This document shows positions 1-9,626 of a stretch of 64,000 nucleotides of DNA, in pieces. Each line of letters starts with the position of its first letter. Within the stretch, counting starts at the first letter, position 1. Source of the stretch: Candidatus Anammoximicrobium sp. Its GTDB lineage: Bacteria; Planctomycetota; Planctomycetia; Pirellulales; Pirellulaceae. The stretch is taken from contig JAAYYU010000015.1 of NCBI GenBank assembly GCA_012515235.1, positions 62,001 to 126,000 on the forward strand, written 5' to 3'. A program made the translations under genes and the position numbers. Below the pieces are notes generated by a model. The model had not been told where the DNA came from. It made no database searches and worked only from the letters and a program-made list of their open reading frames with translations.

Positions 1-336
1 CGGAAAGGCCTGCTCCGGCGAGTCCGGAGCCTGCCCGCGGTGCTCGAGCGCCAATCCCGGCAACCGGTCGCCCGAGAACAGTTCGACAAATGCCTGCGGT
101 TCGCCGGCCGGATTCAGCTGCCGGTCGCGCAGCCAGAGCATGGGATTGGCGGGGTCCAACAGCGGCCGGCCGTCCAGGCTGGGGATCGCGTCCTCCTTGT
201 GCCAGTTGGCCAGCAATTCGCCTTCGACCAGCGAGCCGTCCCGCAGCCTGGCCACAAACCGCGGCGGACGCTTTGCCTCAGAGACAGCCGGCAGCAACAG
301 CAGAAGCAGGAGGGAAACCAGCAGGGGGCGCGTCAT
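1..336 (-). CDS. secreted protein of unknown function, N-terminal part (runs off left edge)
   Basis: An open frame starts with ATG at 336 and stays open to the window edge (112 codons seen). It begins with a clear signal peptide: MTRP, a run of eleven mostly Leu/Val residues, then a likely cleavage after SEA. The mature part has a short FVARLRDGSLVEG segment and a later VELFSGDRLPG segment. Such short beta-rich stretches are common at the start of planctomycete exported proteins, but I do not recognise the family. The start overlaps the last 59 bases of the upstream gene (stop at 278), which is long for co-transcribed genes. I see no strong ribosome binding site. The signal peptide is the main support for this start. 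Function unknown. Confidence 0.6.
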   Translation of the reverse strand, partial: MTRPLLVSLLLLLLLPAVSEAKRPPRFVARLRDGSLVEGELLANWHKEDAIPSLDGRPLLDPANPMLWLRDRQLNPAGEPQAFVELFSGDRLPGLALEHRGQAPDSPEQAFP

Positions 337-3300
337 GGTGGTCGGGATTCCAAAGTGCTCTTGTCGATGGTGGGTAATCCTCTGCGTGTGGATTCAGCAC
401 AGAGACATGCATCGCTTCCCGGGTCGCTCGCGGGCCGTAGTGCGGCAGCGTCTGGCCAGCCTCATAGGCACCCAGGTCCGGCGCGTCGCCGACGAAGGCG
501 TCGTTCACGTTGGGCAAGCCGACGCCCGCGTCGACCGCACTGCTGTGCGGCCCGAGCCGCAAGTCGTTCTCCTTGGGCGAATACTGTTTCGCGGTGTCGT
601 CCGGCGCTGTCCGCCCCGACTGGAACAGCGTCTTCGCATCCAGTTGGACCAGGTGCCGATAGACCGGCGCGCTCGCCTGCATGTCGTCCAGCGACGGGTA
701 GCGGACTTTGTTCCATTTCAGGACCAGCTTCCAGCGGCCGGCAAACCCGTCATAGTCGAAATCGCAGCCCTGCATCGGGGCGGTGTTTTCGAAGGCATAG
801 CTGGCCGCCGTCCCGACAAACAGGTTGTTCCGCGAAACGCAGTTCGAAACCGCTTCGCCGGTCATCAACTCCCACGGCATTCCCGCCTTGACCGACGTGT
901 TGTGGAACAGCAACGCGCCGGACGGACCGTTGTGCAGCTTAAACGTTTCCTGGCCCACATTCAACAGCGCATTGCGGAACACGTACACTGGACCGCCGTG
1001 GACGGGCTGCAGCGAGATGCCCTGAAAAACGTTGGTCAAGCGGTTCTCGAAGCATCGGGTGTTGTGTTCTGAGTAATCCATTTCGAGGCCATCGTCGGTA
1101 CACTCGGAGATGTCGTTGCCATAGAAGTCGATGGCGGCGCACGGGTAGGACGGATGGACCGAGACCGCGTCGGCAAAGCCGCGGATGCGGTTATAGCAGA
1201 CCACGTGGCCCGAGCCGCCCAGCCGGATGCCGCCGCGCTCCTCGACGCCCCGCGTCCGCGGCCACGTGGCCCGGCCGACGATCGTGTTGTCGGCCAGCAA
1301 GAACCGCTGCTGCCGCGGGCCGTTCCGCTGGGCGACGAACCCGTTTTCCACGTCCGCGATCGTACACCGGCGGACGGTGATCCGAGCGACTTCATTGACG
1401 GCGATGCCCCACGTCGCGTTGCGGATCGTCAGCCCCTCGAAAATCACATCGTGCAGTCCCGAAGCGCCGATCACCGTGTCGCCGCCGCCGCCGTCCAGCA
1501 CGACCTCTCCGTCGCCCGCCGCGACCACGCCGATCGGCGCCTCCGGCGTTCCCGACTTCCAACGCCAGGGGCCGCGGTACACGCCCGACCGGAGCCGCAC
1601 CGCCTGGCCCGGTTTCAGCGTTTCCAGGACGCGCGGAAGATTGTCCGGCGCGGCCTCAATCGCCGGGCTGTCGGCCGCCCACCGCGGCTCGGCCCAGGTC
1701 GTCATCGGCACGATCCGTTCGCCGCCGCCGCCCTCGGGGTCGATCAGCGCCAGCTTGACCTCGTACGCCGTGTTTTCACGGAGGCCGAAGACCGAGCCGG
1801 CATACAGCGTCTGGCCGTCGGGCGGACGCACGCCGTCGCGCAGTCCCTGCGACTCGACGCGGAACAGATCCAGACCCGGTTGCCACGCCTGCGCGCCGCG
1901 CTGGCGGAACTGGACCGCGACTCGCGCGTTCCGATTGGCGTCGCCGCCGATCAGCCAGCGGACGCCCAGACAGCGGAGCGTCGGCAACTCCTCCACAAGT
2001 TCGCCCGCCTGGACCGCGTTCGCGTTTACGCTCGGCGCGGGTCTCGCGTTCGCGCTCGGCGCAGGTCTTGCGACCTTGCCGAAATCGCCGACCGCAGGTC
2101 TCCCGGATTCCTGAGACCGATCGGTCGGCCCCGGTGCGGGGTCGCGAGCTCCGCGCACAGCAAGCACCGCAGAGGGACCCGCGCCCACCGCGGAACTCGC
2201 GACCTTCTCGTCCGGCAAGGCAATCCGCAAATCAAAGGGTTCGTACTTCACAAAGTCCAGGGCCTGTACCTCGGAGATCCCCAGGATCCGCTGCGGCGTG
2301 ACCTTGAACCGCACGTAACGGGCCGGGACCGGCGTCGGCAGGAGCTTCGTAAACGTGAAGCCGCGGGCGGTTTCGTCGTCGGGCATCAGGTGGTTGATCG
2401 GGATGTCCTTGCGCCGCAGGTCGAAATCGAACTGGCCGTGGCTCACATACTGGCGGCCGTTCGGCGACGTGAACACTTCGATCCGGTCCTTGACTTCGCC
2501 TCGCAGCGCGTCCCACCACGGCCAGCCGGCAGTCAAGGCGACGCGGACGGCGCCGATCGCCTGAACCTGTCCGAGGTCGACGGTGATCTCCGGCTGCCCG
2601 CTCTTTTCGTCCCACAGGCAAGCGGTTTGCGGCGCGATGCCGCCCGCGTACGGCGGACCTACGATGCCGTCGGTCAGTTTTTTGCCCTCCGGGTCCGAGC
2701 CGCCCCATTGGCCCGTCGGCTGCGTCGAGACGGTGTACGGTTTGCCCGCCAACACATTCCGGCCGTACGTCACCCAGCGGTCCGCGAACCGTTCGCCGCC
2801 TGCCTCCCGGCCATCGGAATAGCCCGACGGGGTTGCCGGTTCTGTTCCGGCCAGATTCAGCTGCAGCGACTCGACCAGCGGATGATCGGCGCCGCCCGTG
2901 TGGATCGTATACCGGAACGGCGTCTTCTCGACCCGCTGCGTATGACTGCGGGGGACCAGCGCGCGGTCGCGTTGGACTTCGTTCCAGCGAAAGGTGACTT
3001 CCAGCGGCTTGAATCCCGGCGCGACCGGCTGATGGTTGGCCTCCAGGCGCATCGCGTAGATGCTGCACGCGCCGCGGCCGGCCTCGGAAGCGTTCAGGCT
3101 GTACTTGACCAGCGCCGAACGGGTCCCGGCGGGCACCTTGCCGACGGTCTCGTAGTGGATGACGTCCCACGGCGACTCGGTGCTGGTCAAGCGGTACGTT
3201 TCGGTCCAAGTCTGCCCGGCGTCGAGCGAATGGGCCAGGCGGATCGTGGCCTGGGGGGCCCGGTTGTAGAACCGCCCGCCGTAGGTCAGGCGAGTCATGT

Positions 3301-4792
3301 CGGCAGGCGTAGCGAGCTTGTAGACCAGGAACGCTTCCTCCCGCGGTCGGGCGGCAAACAGCACGCCCTGGTATCCCGGATGTTCGGCGGCCGTCGCGAT
3401 ATTCTGCTCTTGGACAACGTACGGCTGGTACCCGCCGTTCTGCAATTCCGGCCACAGGACCACCGTGTCCGACTGGTCGCCGAGGTCCACGTACACCGTG
3501 TTCTGACCCAGCCGCAGCGCCGGTTGCGTCTTGCTGTTCAGCATCGTCGTCGTGGTGATTTTCAGATCCTGCAACCGGACGTCCGCCACGGCTGCCGCGG
3601 CTTGCAGCGTGACGCGGACGAGAATCTCGTAAGCCCCGCTCACCTCGTCGATCAATTCCAGTTGTGCTGTTTGGGGGCCCTCCTCCGCGGCTTGCCAGAC
3701 CTTGGTCCACGTCAGGCCGTTGTTGGTGCTGACTTCGATCGCCGCCGCGTCGCGGGCGGTTCGCCGCAAGAAGTCGGCCTGGATCGTCTGGCTGGCCGTG
3801 ACGTTGGCCGACTGGATCTTGAACACCACGCTACCCGGCGCGCCGGCCCGCGCCGGCTGCAATCCGGCCGGGAAGACCGCTTCGACCTCGCGGGCCGATT
3901 GAAGGAAACGCTGGTAGACGGCCGGCGTCAGCCGCGGCTGGAACGTCCACACGCCGTTGCCGCGGATGCGGTACCGCGGGTTCGCCGCTTCCGGGTCCTT
4001 GCCCCGGTTCGGTACGAAGTACTTGCGGTCCTTCCCCAGGCTGTGATAGGTCCGCGTGTACACTTCGCCTTCGCGCAGGTTCAGGACGTAGCGGTGGCCC
4101 CAGTCCCAATTGTGATAGTACCAGCGGTGCTTGAGTCCCGCCGGGTTGAAGCAGCGGAATTCCTGGGCCAAATCGCGGGGCGTGTCGGCGCCTGTCAAAA
4201 AGCCGTTCGGGCTGGTCGCGTTCAAGCAGTGGTATTTCGCAATGTGGCCCGGCTCCGTCTTGCCGCCGGACGCCGCACAGGCCCCTGCCCGGCCGATGTC
4301 CTCGACGCCCGCGATCGTCACCCCGTCGCACAGCGTGTAGATGGCCGACATCGAGTTGTCGTACATGTGCCAGCGGCCGCCGTAGAAGCACTCGGAAACC
4401 GTGTGCAGCGAAATGTCCCAGAACTTGATCGGCAGTCCCAGCTGGCGCCAAATCCCGCAGTTGACGCCCGCGACCGTGCTGCACATCGTATAGCCGTAGT
4501 CGTTGAACTGCCGGATCGGATCGGTCAACTCCAACCCGTGCAGGATCATGGGCGACGTCTGGCGGCGGGCAAGGTGGTTCCAGTAGAACATGGCCCAGCA
4601 CTTCTCCTCCGGCGTCGCCCAGCGGCCCGTGATGCTGTGGACCATGCTCGGCAGGTCGTAGTAATCCGGGCTGGCGTCGGTCACGACCTTGATATTGCAG
4701 ACCTGACCGGCGGCGTTGTCCGGCGTCAACCACGTCGCGTGAAAGGCCGCCACGGCAACTGGCAGCAGCAGGGACCGGGGGCGACAGGGCAT
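278..4792 (-). CDS. large secreted mosaic protein: transglutaminase-like, discoidin and right-handed beta-helix domains
   Basis: 1504 residues from the ATG at 4792, chosen over the upstream ATG at 4843 because it gives a signal peptide (MPCRPRSLLLPVAV, cleavage near NAAGQ) and has AGAGG 7 bases upstream. The N-terminal ~250 residues resemble a transglutaminase core: a Cys in GYTMCSTVAG, then His in LHTVSECF and Asp in WHMYDNS. The middle holds beta-sandwich repeats and a discoidin (F5/8C)-like region with VDLGQVQAIGAVRV and ARYVRFKV. After a short Pro/Ala linker come a fibronectin-like segment and a right-handed parallel beta-helix region (FEGLTIRNATWGI, YNRIRGFADAV, VFRNALLNVG), typical of polysaccharide lyases and exo-enzymes. 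Likely an extracellular or cell-surface protein that binds or degrades a polymer; substrate unknown. The C-terminal end overlaps the next gene. Confidence 0.8.
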   Translation of the reverse strand: MPCRPRSLLLPVAVAAFHATWLTPDNAAGQVCNIKVVTDASPDYYDLPSMVHSITGRWATPEEKCWAMFYWNHLARRQTSPMILHGLELTDPIRQFNDYGYTMCSTVAGVNCGIWRQLGLPIKFWDISLHTVSECFYGGRWHMYDNSMSAIYTLCDGVTIAGVEDIGRAGACAASGGKTEPGHIAKYHCLNATSPNGFLTGADTPRDLAQEFRCFNPAGLKHRWYYHNWDWGHRYVLNLREGEVYTRTYHSLGKDRKYFVPNRGKDPEAANPRYRIRGNGVWTFQPRLTPAVYQRFLQSAREVEAVFPAGLQPARAGAPGSVVFKIQSANVTASQTIQADFLRRTARDAAAIEVSTNNGLTWTKVWQAAEEGPQTAQLELIDEVSGAYEILVRVTLQAAAAVADVRLQDLKITTTTMLNSKTQPALRLGQNTVYVDLGDQSDTVVLWPELQNGGYQPYVVQEQNIATAAEHPGYQGVLFAARPREEAFLVYKLATPADMTRLTYGGRFYNRAPQATIRLAHSLDAGQTWTETYRLTSTESPWDVIHYETVGKVPAGTRSALVKYSLNASEAGRGACSIYAMRLEANHQPVAPGFKPLEVTFRWNEVQRDRALVPRSHTQRVEKTPFRYTIHTGGADHPLVESLQLNLAGTEPATPSGYSDGREAGGERFADRWVTYGRNVLAGKPYTVSTQPTGQWGGSDPEGKKLTDGIVGPPYAGGIAPQTACLWDEKSGQPEITVDLGQVQAIGAVRVALTAGWPWWDALRGEVKDRIEVFTSPNGRQYVSHGQFDFDLRRKDIPINHLMPDDETARGFTFTKLLPTPVPARYVRFKVTPQRILGISEVQALDFVKYEPFDLRIALPDEKVASSAVGAGPSAVLAVRGARDPAPGPTDRSQESGRPAVGDFGKVARPAPSANARPAPSVNANAVQAGELVEELPTLRCLGVRWLIGGDANRNARVAVQFRQRGAQAWQPGLDLFRVESQGLRDGVRPPDGQTLYAGSVFGLRENTAYEVKLALIDPEGGGGERIVPMTTWAEPRWAADSPAIEAAPDNLPRVLETLKPGQAVRLRSGVYRGPWRWKSGTPEAPIGVVAAGDGEVVLDGGGGDTVIGASGLHDVIFEGLTIRNATWGIAVNEVARITVRRCTIADVENGFVAQRNGPRQQRFLLADNTIVGRATWPRTRGVEERGGIRLGGSGHVVCYNRIRGFADAVSVHPSYPCAAIDFYGNDISECTDDGLEMDYSEHNTRCFENRLTNVFQGISLQPVHGGPVYVFRNALLNVGQETFKLHNGPSGALLFHNTSVKAGMPWELMTGEAVSNCVSRNNLFVGTAASYAFENTAPMQGCDFDYDGFAGRWKLVLKWNKVRYPSLDDMQASAPVYRHLVQLDAKTLFQSGRTAPDDTAKQYSPKENDLRLGPHSSAVDAGVGLPNVNDAFVGDAPDLGAYEAGQTLPHYGPRATREAMHVSVLNPHAEDYPPSTRALWNPDHHDAPPAGFPPASAVAAGCL

Positions 4793-4966
4793 CGTAAAAC
4801 CTCTGGCGGCGGGGAAAGCACTACCCGAATGAACCCGCCACATGGTACTCTACGGTGAAAGCGTTGGCTATCACGACGGCGGGCGGGACCGCCGTCAGCA
4901 CGTTCCCGACGCTGGTTTCAAGGGGGGACAAGCCAAGGCCCGCCACGCGGACCAAGGGAGGCTGGT

Positions 4967-5290
4967 ATGCACGAAACGATTCAAGTCAGCACGACCACGG
5001 AGACGAAAGCCGACGCTGAACGAATTGCGGCGGCGCTGGTCGCGCAGCGGTTGGCGGCGTGCGTTCAGGTGGCCGGTCCGATCAGCAGTTGTTACCGGTG
5101 GCAGGGCAAGATCGAGACGGCCGAAGAGTGGTTGTGCACCGCCAAGACGACTCGGGAAACCTACGACCAGGTGGAACAGGCAATCCGCGGACTGCACCCG
5201 TACGACGAGCCGGAAATCATCGCCGTGCCCATCGTGGCCGGCAGTCCCAGCTACCTGGCGTGGCTCCGCGAGCAAGTCGGCGAAGAATAG
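4967..5290 (+). CDS. cutA: CutA1-type divalent cation tolerance protein
   Basis: 107 residues, the normal size for CutA1. It shows the family signatures: an early VSTTTETKADAERIAAALV segment, LAACVQV, the CYRWQGKIE strand, EEWLCTAKTT, and HPYDEPEIIAVPI followed by YLAWL. CutA1 forms a very stable homotrimer with a ferredoxin-like fold; the family is linked to metal-ion tolerance in E. coli but its molecular role is unsettled. The start has GGAGG about 7 bases upstream. It stands alone between the divergent mosaic protein and araA. A short GC-rich hairpin lies about 90 bases downstream. Confidence 0.93.
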   Translation: MHETIQVSTTTETKADAERIAAALVAQRLAACVQVAGPISSCYRWQGKIETAEEWLCTAKTTRETYDQVEQAIRGLHPYDEPEIIAVPIVAGSPSYLAWLREQVGEE

Positions 5291-5378
5291 GTTGCACCGC
5301 ACACCGCCGCGGGCCGGTTGCCGCTAACAAAATGATAATGAAACGAAAATGAAAATGCGGACCCACTCGACGCTCGTT

Positions 5379-5397
5379 CCTGGGCCTGCGGCCCAGG
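5379..5397 (+). terminator. possible weak terminator after cutA
   Basis: Eight-base-pair perfect stem CCTGGGCC / GGCCCAGG with a TGC loop, followed by a moderately T-rich stretch (CCCTTGTCTCG) but no real T-run. It lies between cutA and araA. It may end cutA transcription, but a chance GC hairpin is possible. Confidence 0.3.
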
Positions 5398-5550
5398 CCC
5401 TTGTCTCGTCTTGCTTCCCATGGTTCCTCGCAGTACCATCATTTCCGGCAGATGCCTGAAAGGTGGGTGCCGCTCGACTTTTCACTCGACTTTCACTCTC
5501 CACTTCAACGCTCTGAGAACAAAGACCTGATCTGACTTGAGCAGACACAG

Positions 5551-7056
5551 ATGATCGACCTGCAGCCATTCGAAGTCTGGTTTGTAACCGGCAGCCAGCA
5601 TTTGTACGGCGACGAGACGCTGAAGAAAGTCGCCGAGCATTCCCAAGTCATCGCCCGATCGTTATCGGACTCGGCGGAGATCCCCGTCAAAGTGGTCTTC
5701 AAACCGGTCCTGACCACGCCGCAGGCGATTGCCGACGTCTGCCAGGAGGCGAATCAGGCCAAAAGCTGTGTCGGGCTGATTGCGTGGATGCACACGTTTT
5801 CGCCGGCCAAAATGTGGATCGCGGGCTTGCGGGCACTGAACAAGCCCCTGGCCCATCTGCACACGCAGTTCAACCGCGACATCCCCTGGGCGACCATCGA
5901 CATGGATTTCATGAACTTGAACCAGTCGGCGCACGGTTGCCGCGAGTTCGGGTTCATCTGCAGCCGGATGCGGTTGGCACGCAAGGTCGTCGTCGGGCAC
6001 TGGCAGGACCGTGAAGTGTTGCAGCGGCTGGGCGTCTGGGCGCGGGCGGCTTGCGCCTGGCACGATGCTCAAGGGGCCAAGGTGGCCCGGTTCGGCGACA
6101 ACATGCGGGAAGTGGCCGTGACCGAAGGCGACAAGATCGAGGCTCAGCTCCGGCTGGGCTACTCGGTCAACGGCTACGGCGTGGGAGATGTCGTGGGGTA
6201 TATCCAGGCCGTGACGGATGCCGACATCGACCGGCTGATGGCCCAGTACGACGCGGAGTATGACGTGGCGTCGGCGTTGCGTCCCGGCGGCAATGCACGC
6301 GGGGCGCTGCGCGAGGCGGCGCGGATCGAAGTCGGTTTGCGGGCTTTTCTGCACGCCGGCAAGTTCAAAGCGTTCACCGACACGTTCGAGAACCTGCACG
6401 GACTGCGGCAACTGCCAGGTTTGGCTGTCCAGCGGCTGATGGCCGACGGCTACGGGTTCGGGGCCGAAGGCGATTGGAAGACGGCGGCCCTGGTGCGAGC
6501 GATGAAAGTCATGGCGGCCGGTCTGCCGGGCGGGACGTCGTTCATGGAGGACTACACGTACCACTTGGAGCCCGCCGGGATGAAAGTGCTCGGCGCGCAC
6601 ATGCTCGAGGTCTGCTCGTCGATCGCCGCCGGGCGGCCGTCGCTGGAGATCCATCCGCTGGGCATCGGCGGCAAGGAAGATCCGGTGCGGCTGGTGTTCG
6701 ACGCAGTTGCCGGGCCGGCGCTGAATGCGTCGATCCTGGACCTGGGCGGGCGTTTCCGGCTGCTGGTGAACGAAGTCGACGTGGTGCCGCCGGTCCAGCC
6801 GCTGCCCAAGCTGCCGGTGGCCCGAGCGCTGTGGGTGCCGCGGCCCGACTTGAAGACCGCGGCCGCCGCCTGGATCCTGGCGGGCGGGGCGCACCACACG
6901 GGCTTCAGCCAGGCGCTCACCGCCGAACACCTGGAAGATTTCGCCGAGATGGCCGGCATCGAGTTGCTGTTGATCGGCCGCGGCACGAAGCTGTCCGAGT
7001 TCAAGAAGGAACTGCGTTGGAACGAAGCGTATTACCTGTTGGCAAACGGATTCTGA
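5551..7056 (+). CDS. araA: L-arabinose isomerase
   Basis: 501 residues, matching the ~500-residue family of cytoplasmic Mn-dependent isomerases that convert L-arabinose to L-ribulose. The start [14 protein letters not shown] is diagnostic. Metal and catalytic residues can be recognised: Glu in [12 protein letters not shown], Glu in [12 protein letters not shown], His in [14 protein letters not shown] and His in the C-terminal [12 protein letters not shown]. The conserved [10 protein letters not shown] and FNRDIPW motifs are present. The ATG at 5551 is the only start that preserves the N-terminal strand; its ribosome binding site is weak. A zinc alcohol dehydrogenase starts 44 bases after the stop, so the two are probably co-transcribed for pentose use. 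No araB or araD kinase/epimerase is visible nearby. Confidence 0.96.
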   Translation: MIDLQPFEVWFVTGSQHLYGDETLKKVAEHSQVIARSLSDSAEIPVKVVFKPVLTTPQAIADVCQEANQAKSCVGLIAWMHTFSPAKMWIAGLRALNKPLAHLHTQFNRDIPWATIDMDFMNLNQSAHGCREFGFICSRMRLARKVVVGHWQDREVLQRLGVWARAACAWHDAQGAKVARFGDNMREVAVTEGDKIEAQLRLGYSVNGYGVGDVVGYIQAVTDADIDRLMAQYDAEYDVASALRPGGNARGALREAARIEVGLRAFLHAGKFKAFTDTFENLHGLRQLPGLAVQRLMADGYGFGAEGDWKTAALVRAMKVMAAGLPGGTSFMEDYTYHLEPAGMKVLGAHMLEVCSSIAAGRPSLEIHPLGIGGKEDPVRLVFDAVAGPALNASILDLGGRFRLLVNEVDVVPPVQPLPKLPVARALWVPRPDLKTAAAAWILAGGAHHTGFSQALTAEHLEDFAEMAGIELLLIGRGTKLSEFKKELRWNEAYYLLANGF

Positions 7057-7100
7057 CATTTTAGAGGGCGAGGACAGCTTGCCCCAAGGAGAAAGCGACG

Positions 7101-8156
7101 ATGCAAGCTGCACGTTTATATGGTCCGCGCGATGTGCGAGTGGAAGACGTTCCCCATCCCGGCTCGCCGCCGCCGGGACAGGTGTTGTTGCGCGTCGAGG
7201 TGGTGGGCATTTGCGGCTCGGACCTGCACACCTACCGGCACGCGCGGATCGGCGATACGAACCTGGGCGGCCCGCTGATTCTCGGACACGAGTTTGCCGG
7301 CGTTGTCGAACAGGTCGGCCAGGTCGGCCTGGACGGCCACGGTCATCCCTTGCAGCCCGGCGTGCGTGTGGGCGTTGATCCCGCGCAGCCCTGCGGCCGT
7401 TGCGAATGGTGCCTGCGCGGCGACCCGAACATTTGCCCGCACATTGTCTTTTGCGGGCTGTATCCGTATGAAGGCGCGCTGCGGCCCTTGATGCACTTCC
7501 CGGCCGCGAATTGTTTTCCCATGCCCGCCAACGTCGATGCGACCACTGCCATGATGATGGAACCGCTGGGCATCGCGATCCACACGCTGGACCTGGCCAA
7601 AATCCGCTTGGGCGAGTCTGTGGCGGTGATCGGCACCGGTCCGGTCGGGCTGTGCATCTTGCGGCTGGCGGTGGCCGCAGGCGCGGGTCCCACCTTCGCC
7701 GCCGATATCTTGCCCTGGCGCGTGCGTCTGGCGGCCCAGTATGGACCGGCGGAGGCGTTCGACAGCCGAGAGACGGATTTTGCCAAAGCCGTGCTCGACG
7801 CCACCCACGGCCGCGGCGTGGATGTGGCCTTCGAGGTGGCCTACGGCGGCGAAGCGACCCAGCAGGCCGCCGAAATCCTCGCTCCGGGTGGGCGCCTGCT
7901 GGCCGTCGGCATCGACGAGGACGACCGCTTCCTGTTGAAGCACTCGACGCTCCGCCGCAAAGGCCTGACGATCAAGATGGTCCGCCGCATGAAGCACACG
8001 TACGACCGCGCGCTGCGGTTGGTCGAACAAGGCCAGATCGACCTCAACGCACTGGTCTCGCACCACTATCCGCTGACCAAGGCGGCGGAAGCCTTCACCG
8101 CCGCCGCCGACTATCACGAGGGCGTTGTGAAAGTCGCGGTGGATTGCCAGGCGTGA
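7101..8156 (+). CDS. zinc-dependent medium-chain alcohol/polyol dehydrogenase
   Basis: 351 residues of the MDR superfamily (sorbitol/threonine dehydrogenase type). Catalytic zinc residues are seen in GICGSDLH (Cys), LGHEFAG (His, Glu) and MMEPLGIAIH (Glu). The structural zinc loop CGRCEWCLRGDPNIC has all four Cys. The NAD(P) Rossmann motif is VIGTGPVGL. A strong AAGGAG lies 8 bases before the ATG. It follows araA by 44 bases and likely acts on a sugar, polyol or sugar-derived alcohol in the same catabolic unit, but the exact substrate cannot be read from sequence. Confidence 0.92.
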   Translation: MQAARLYGPRDVRVEDVPHPGSPPPGQVLLRVEVVGICGSDLHTYRHARIGDTNLGGPLILGHEFAGVVEQVGQVGLDGHGHPLQPGVRVGVDPAQPCGRCEWCLRGDPNICPHIVFCGLYPYEGALRPLMHFPAANCFPMPANVDATTAMMMEPLGIAIHTLDLAKIRLGESVAVIGTGPVGLCILRLAVAAGAGPTFAADILPWRVRLAAQYGPAEAFDSRETDFAKAVLDATHGRGVDVAFEVAYGGEATQQAAEILAPGGRLLAVGIDEDDRFLLKHSTLRRKGLTIKMVRRMKHTYDRALRLVEQGQIDLNALVSHHYPLTKAAEAFTAAADYHEGVVKVAVDCQA

Positions 8157-8228
8157 CCGGTCACGTGATGCGACGAGTCATCAACGACGGGACCGAAAGT
8201 AACCCGAGAAAATGGGCGACAGGATCTC

Positions 8229-8582
8229 ATGGCCATCGGTCGAAACGCTGTTCAGGTCGAGCGTTTCAACACCGGCGCGGTCTTGCCGTATGAACTGCGC
8301 CTGCAAGCTTTCCAGATGGCCATGCAGGACCTTTACGATTTCTACGAGGTGAACTCGCCTCTCTGTTCCCAAGGGCTCCAGCGTCTTGCCGACATGCTGC
8401 GCCCAGCCATGATGTCCGGTGTGCTTTCCGACATGCGCTCGGCCAGGCTCTCGAAGGACCCGTCACCTCCGGCTCCGAATTCGAGCCCTGGCGGTCGATG
8501 GTTCGCGTCCACGACACAGCACGCCAGGCCAACTTCGCGCAACCGGAATGGTCTTGAACGCGAATTGTCGCTATCTTGTTAG
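8229..8582 (+). pseudogene. hypothetical protein fragment, probably a broken gene
   Basis: Frame of 117 codons from an ATG at 8229. The first ~75 residues look like real protein (VERFNTGAVLPYELRLQAFQ then LQRLADMLRPAMMSG). The rest is Pro/Ser/Arg-rich and unlike a folded domain. Around 8455 another frame takes over with coding-like sequence (GSEFEPWRSMVRVHD) and ends at a TGA near 8556, so this seems to be the front of one gene joined by deletion or frameshift to the tail of another piece. The front resembles, from memory only, conserved proteins annotated near restriction-modification genes; that is weak. The flanks carry a GTGATCGGTGATCGG inverted repeat (about 8583-8597 and 8752-8766). Confidence 0.4.
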
Positions 8583-8792
8583 GTGATCGGTGATCGGTGG
8601 AGGATAGGCGACAGTTGAGGGTCCGCGGATTCTCGCTTGGCGACAAAGGGATTCATGCTTCGCAAACGCCTTCTCTATATAGGTTTATCGCCACTGCGTT
8701 CCCCGAAGACCGACCTCCAAGTGTCGATTATCGACACTGCCCCCCCCCAACGGATCACCGATCACTAGAGACTAATTACCGGAGAGAACGGA

Positions 8793-9626
8793 ATGGGACT
8801 GTTTGACGGCAAGAAAGGGCTGATCATCGGCGTGGCCAACGATCGTTCCATCGCCTGGGCGATCGCCGAGACGATCATGAAGGAGGGCGGCGAGTGCGGC
8901 TTTACGTACCTGCCGGATTCGCCTTATGACGAAAAGAGGAAGAACCAGCGTCGCGTGGCCCAGTGTCTGGCCAAGTATCCGCAGGCCAGGTTTCTGCTGC
9001 CCTTGGATGCGCAGAGCGACAGGGAAATCACCGACGTGATGCGGGCGGCGCACAAGGCGTTTGGCAAAATCGACTTCCTGTTGCACTCGATCGCGTTTGC
9101 CGACCGCAAGGATTTGGGGCGGGACACGATCAAGACCGGCCGCGACGGTTTCAAACTGGCGATGGACGTCAGCGTCTACAGCCTGATCGCCATCGCGCAC
9201 GGCGCCATGCCGTACCTGAACCCGCGCTCGTCGATTCTGACGATGTCGTACTTTGGGGGCGAGAAGTGCGTGCCCGGCTACAACGTGATGGGCATCTGCA
9301 AAGCGGCCTTGGAGGCCGCCGTGCGCTATCTGGCCCACGATCTGGGGCCGCGCGGCACGCGCGTCAACGCGCTGAGCGCCGGGCCGCTGAAAACGCTCGC
9401 CGGTTCGGCTGCCGGGGCCGGCGACATGCTGGCGATGTACGCGCACATGGCGCCGCTGGGGCGCAACATCACCCACGAGGAAGTCGGCCGCACGGGCGCG
9501 TTTCTGCTGTCCGATTACTCCGACGGGATCACGGCCGAGACCCTGCACATCGACGGCGGCTACAACGCCATGGGGTCGCCCGGACGTTTGTTGGACCTGA
9601 TGAAAGCAGCGCAGCCCAAGGCATGA
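8793..9626 (+). CDS. fabI: enoyl-[acyl-carrier-protein] reductase, FabI type
   Basis: 277 residues, slightly longer than typical FabI (~260). This short-chain dehydrogenase carries out the last reduction of fatty acid elongation. It has the FabI-type nucleotide motif GLIIGVANDRSIAWAIA, the HSIAFA segment, SYFGGEK, and the catalytic Tyr163-x6-Lys170 in GYNVMGICK. The C-terminal LHIDGGYNAMG is characteristic. GGAGA precedes the ATG by about 9 bases. The stop overlaps the lepA start (ATGA at 9623-9626), indicating translational coupling. Confidence 0.95.
   Translation: MGLFDGKKGLIIGVANDRSIAWAIAETIMKEGGECGFTYLPDSPYDEKRKNQRRVAQCLAKYPQARFLLPLDAQSDREITDVMRAAHKAFGKIDFLLHSIAFADRKDLGRDTIKTGRDGFKLAMDVSVYSLIAIAHGAMPYLNPRSSILTMSYFGGEKCVPGYNVMGICKAALEAAVRYLAHDLGPRGTRVNALSAGPLKTLAGSAAGAGDMLAMYAHMAPLGRNITHEEVGRTGAFLLSDYSDGITAETLHIDGGYNAMGSPGRLLDLMKAAQPKA

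Noticed and set aside
1154..4858. Very long + strand open frame opposite the mosaic protein
   Set aside because: Arg/Pro-rich antisense shadow in a GC-rich gene; the - strand frame has domains, signal peptide and ribosome site.
8963..9622. Extended lepA start within fabI
   Set aside because: Upstream residues have no LepA character; the ATG at 9623 fits the family N-terminus and the ATGA coupling.
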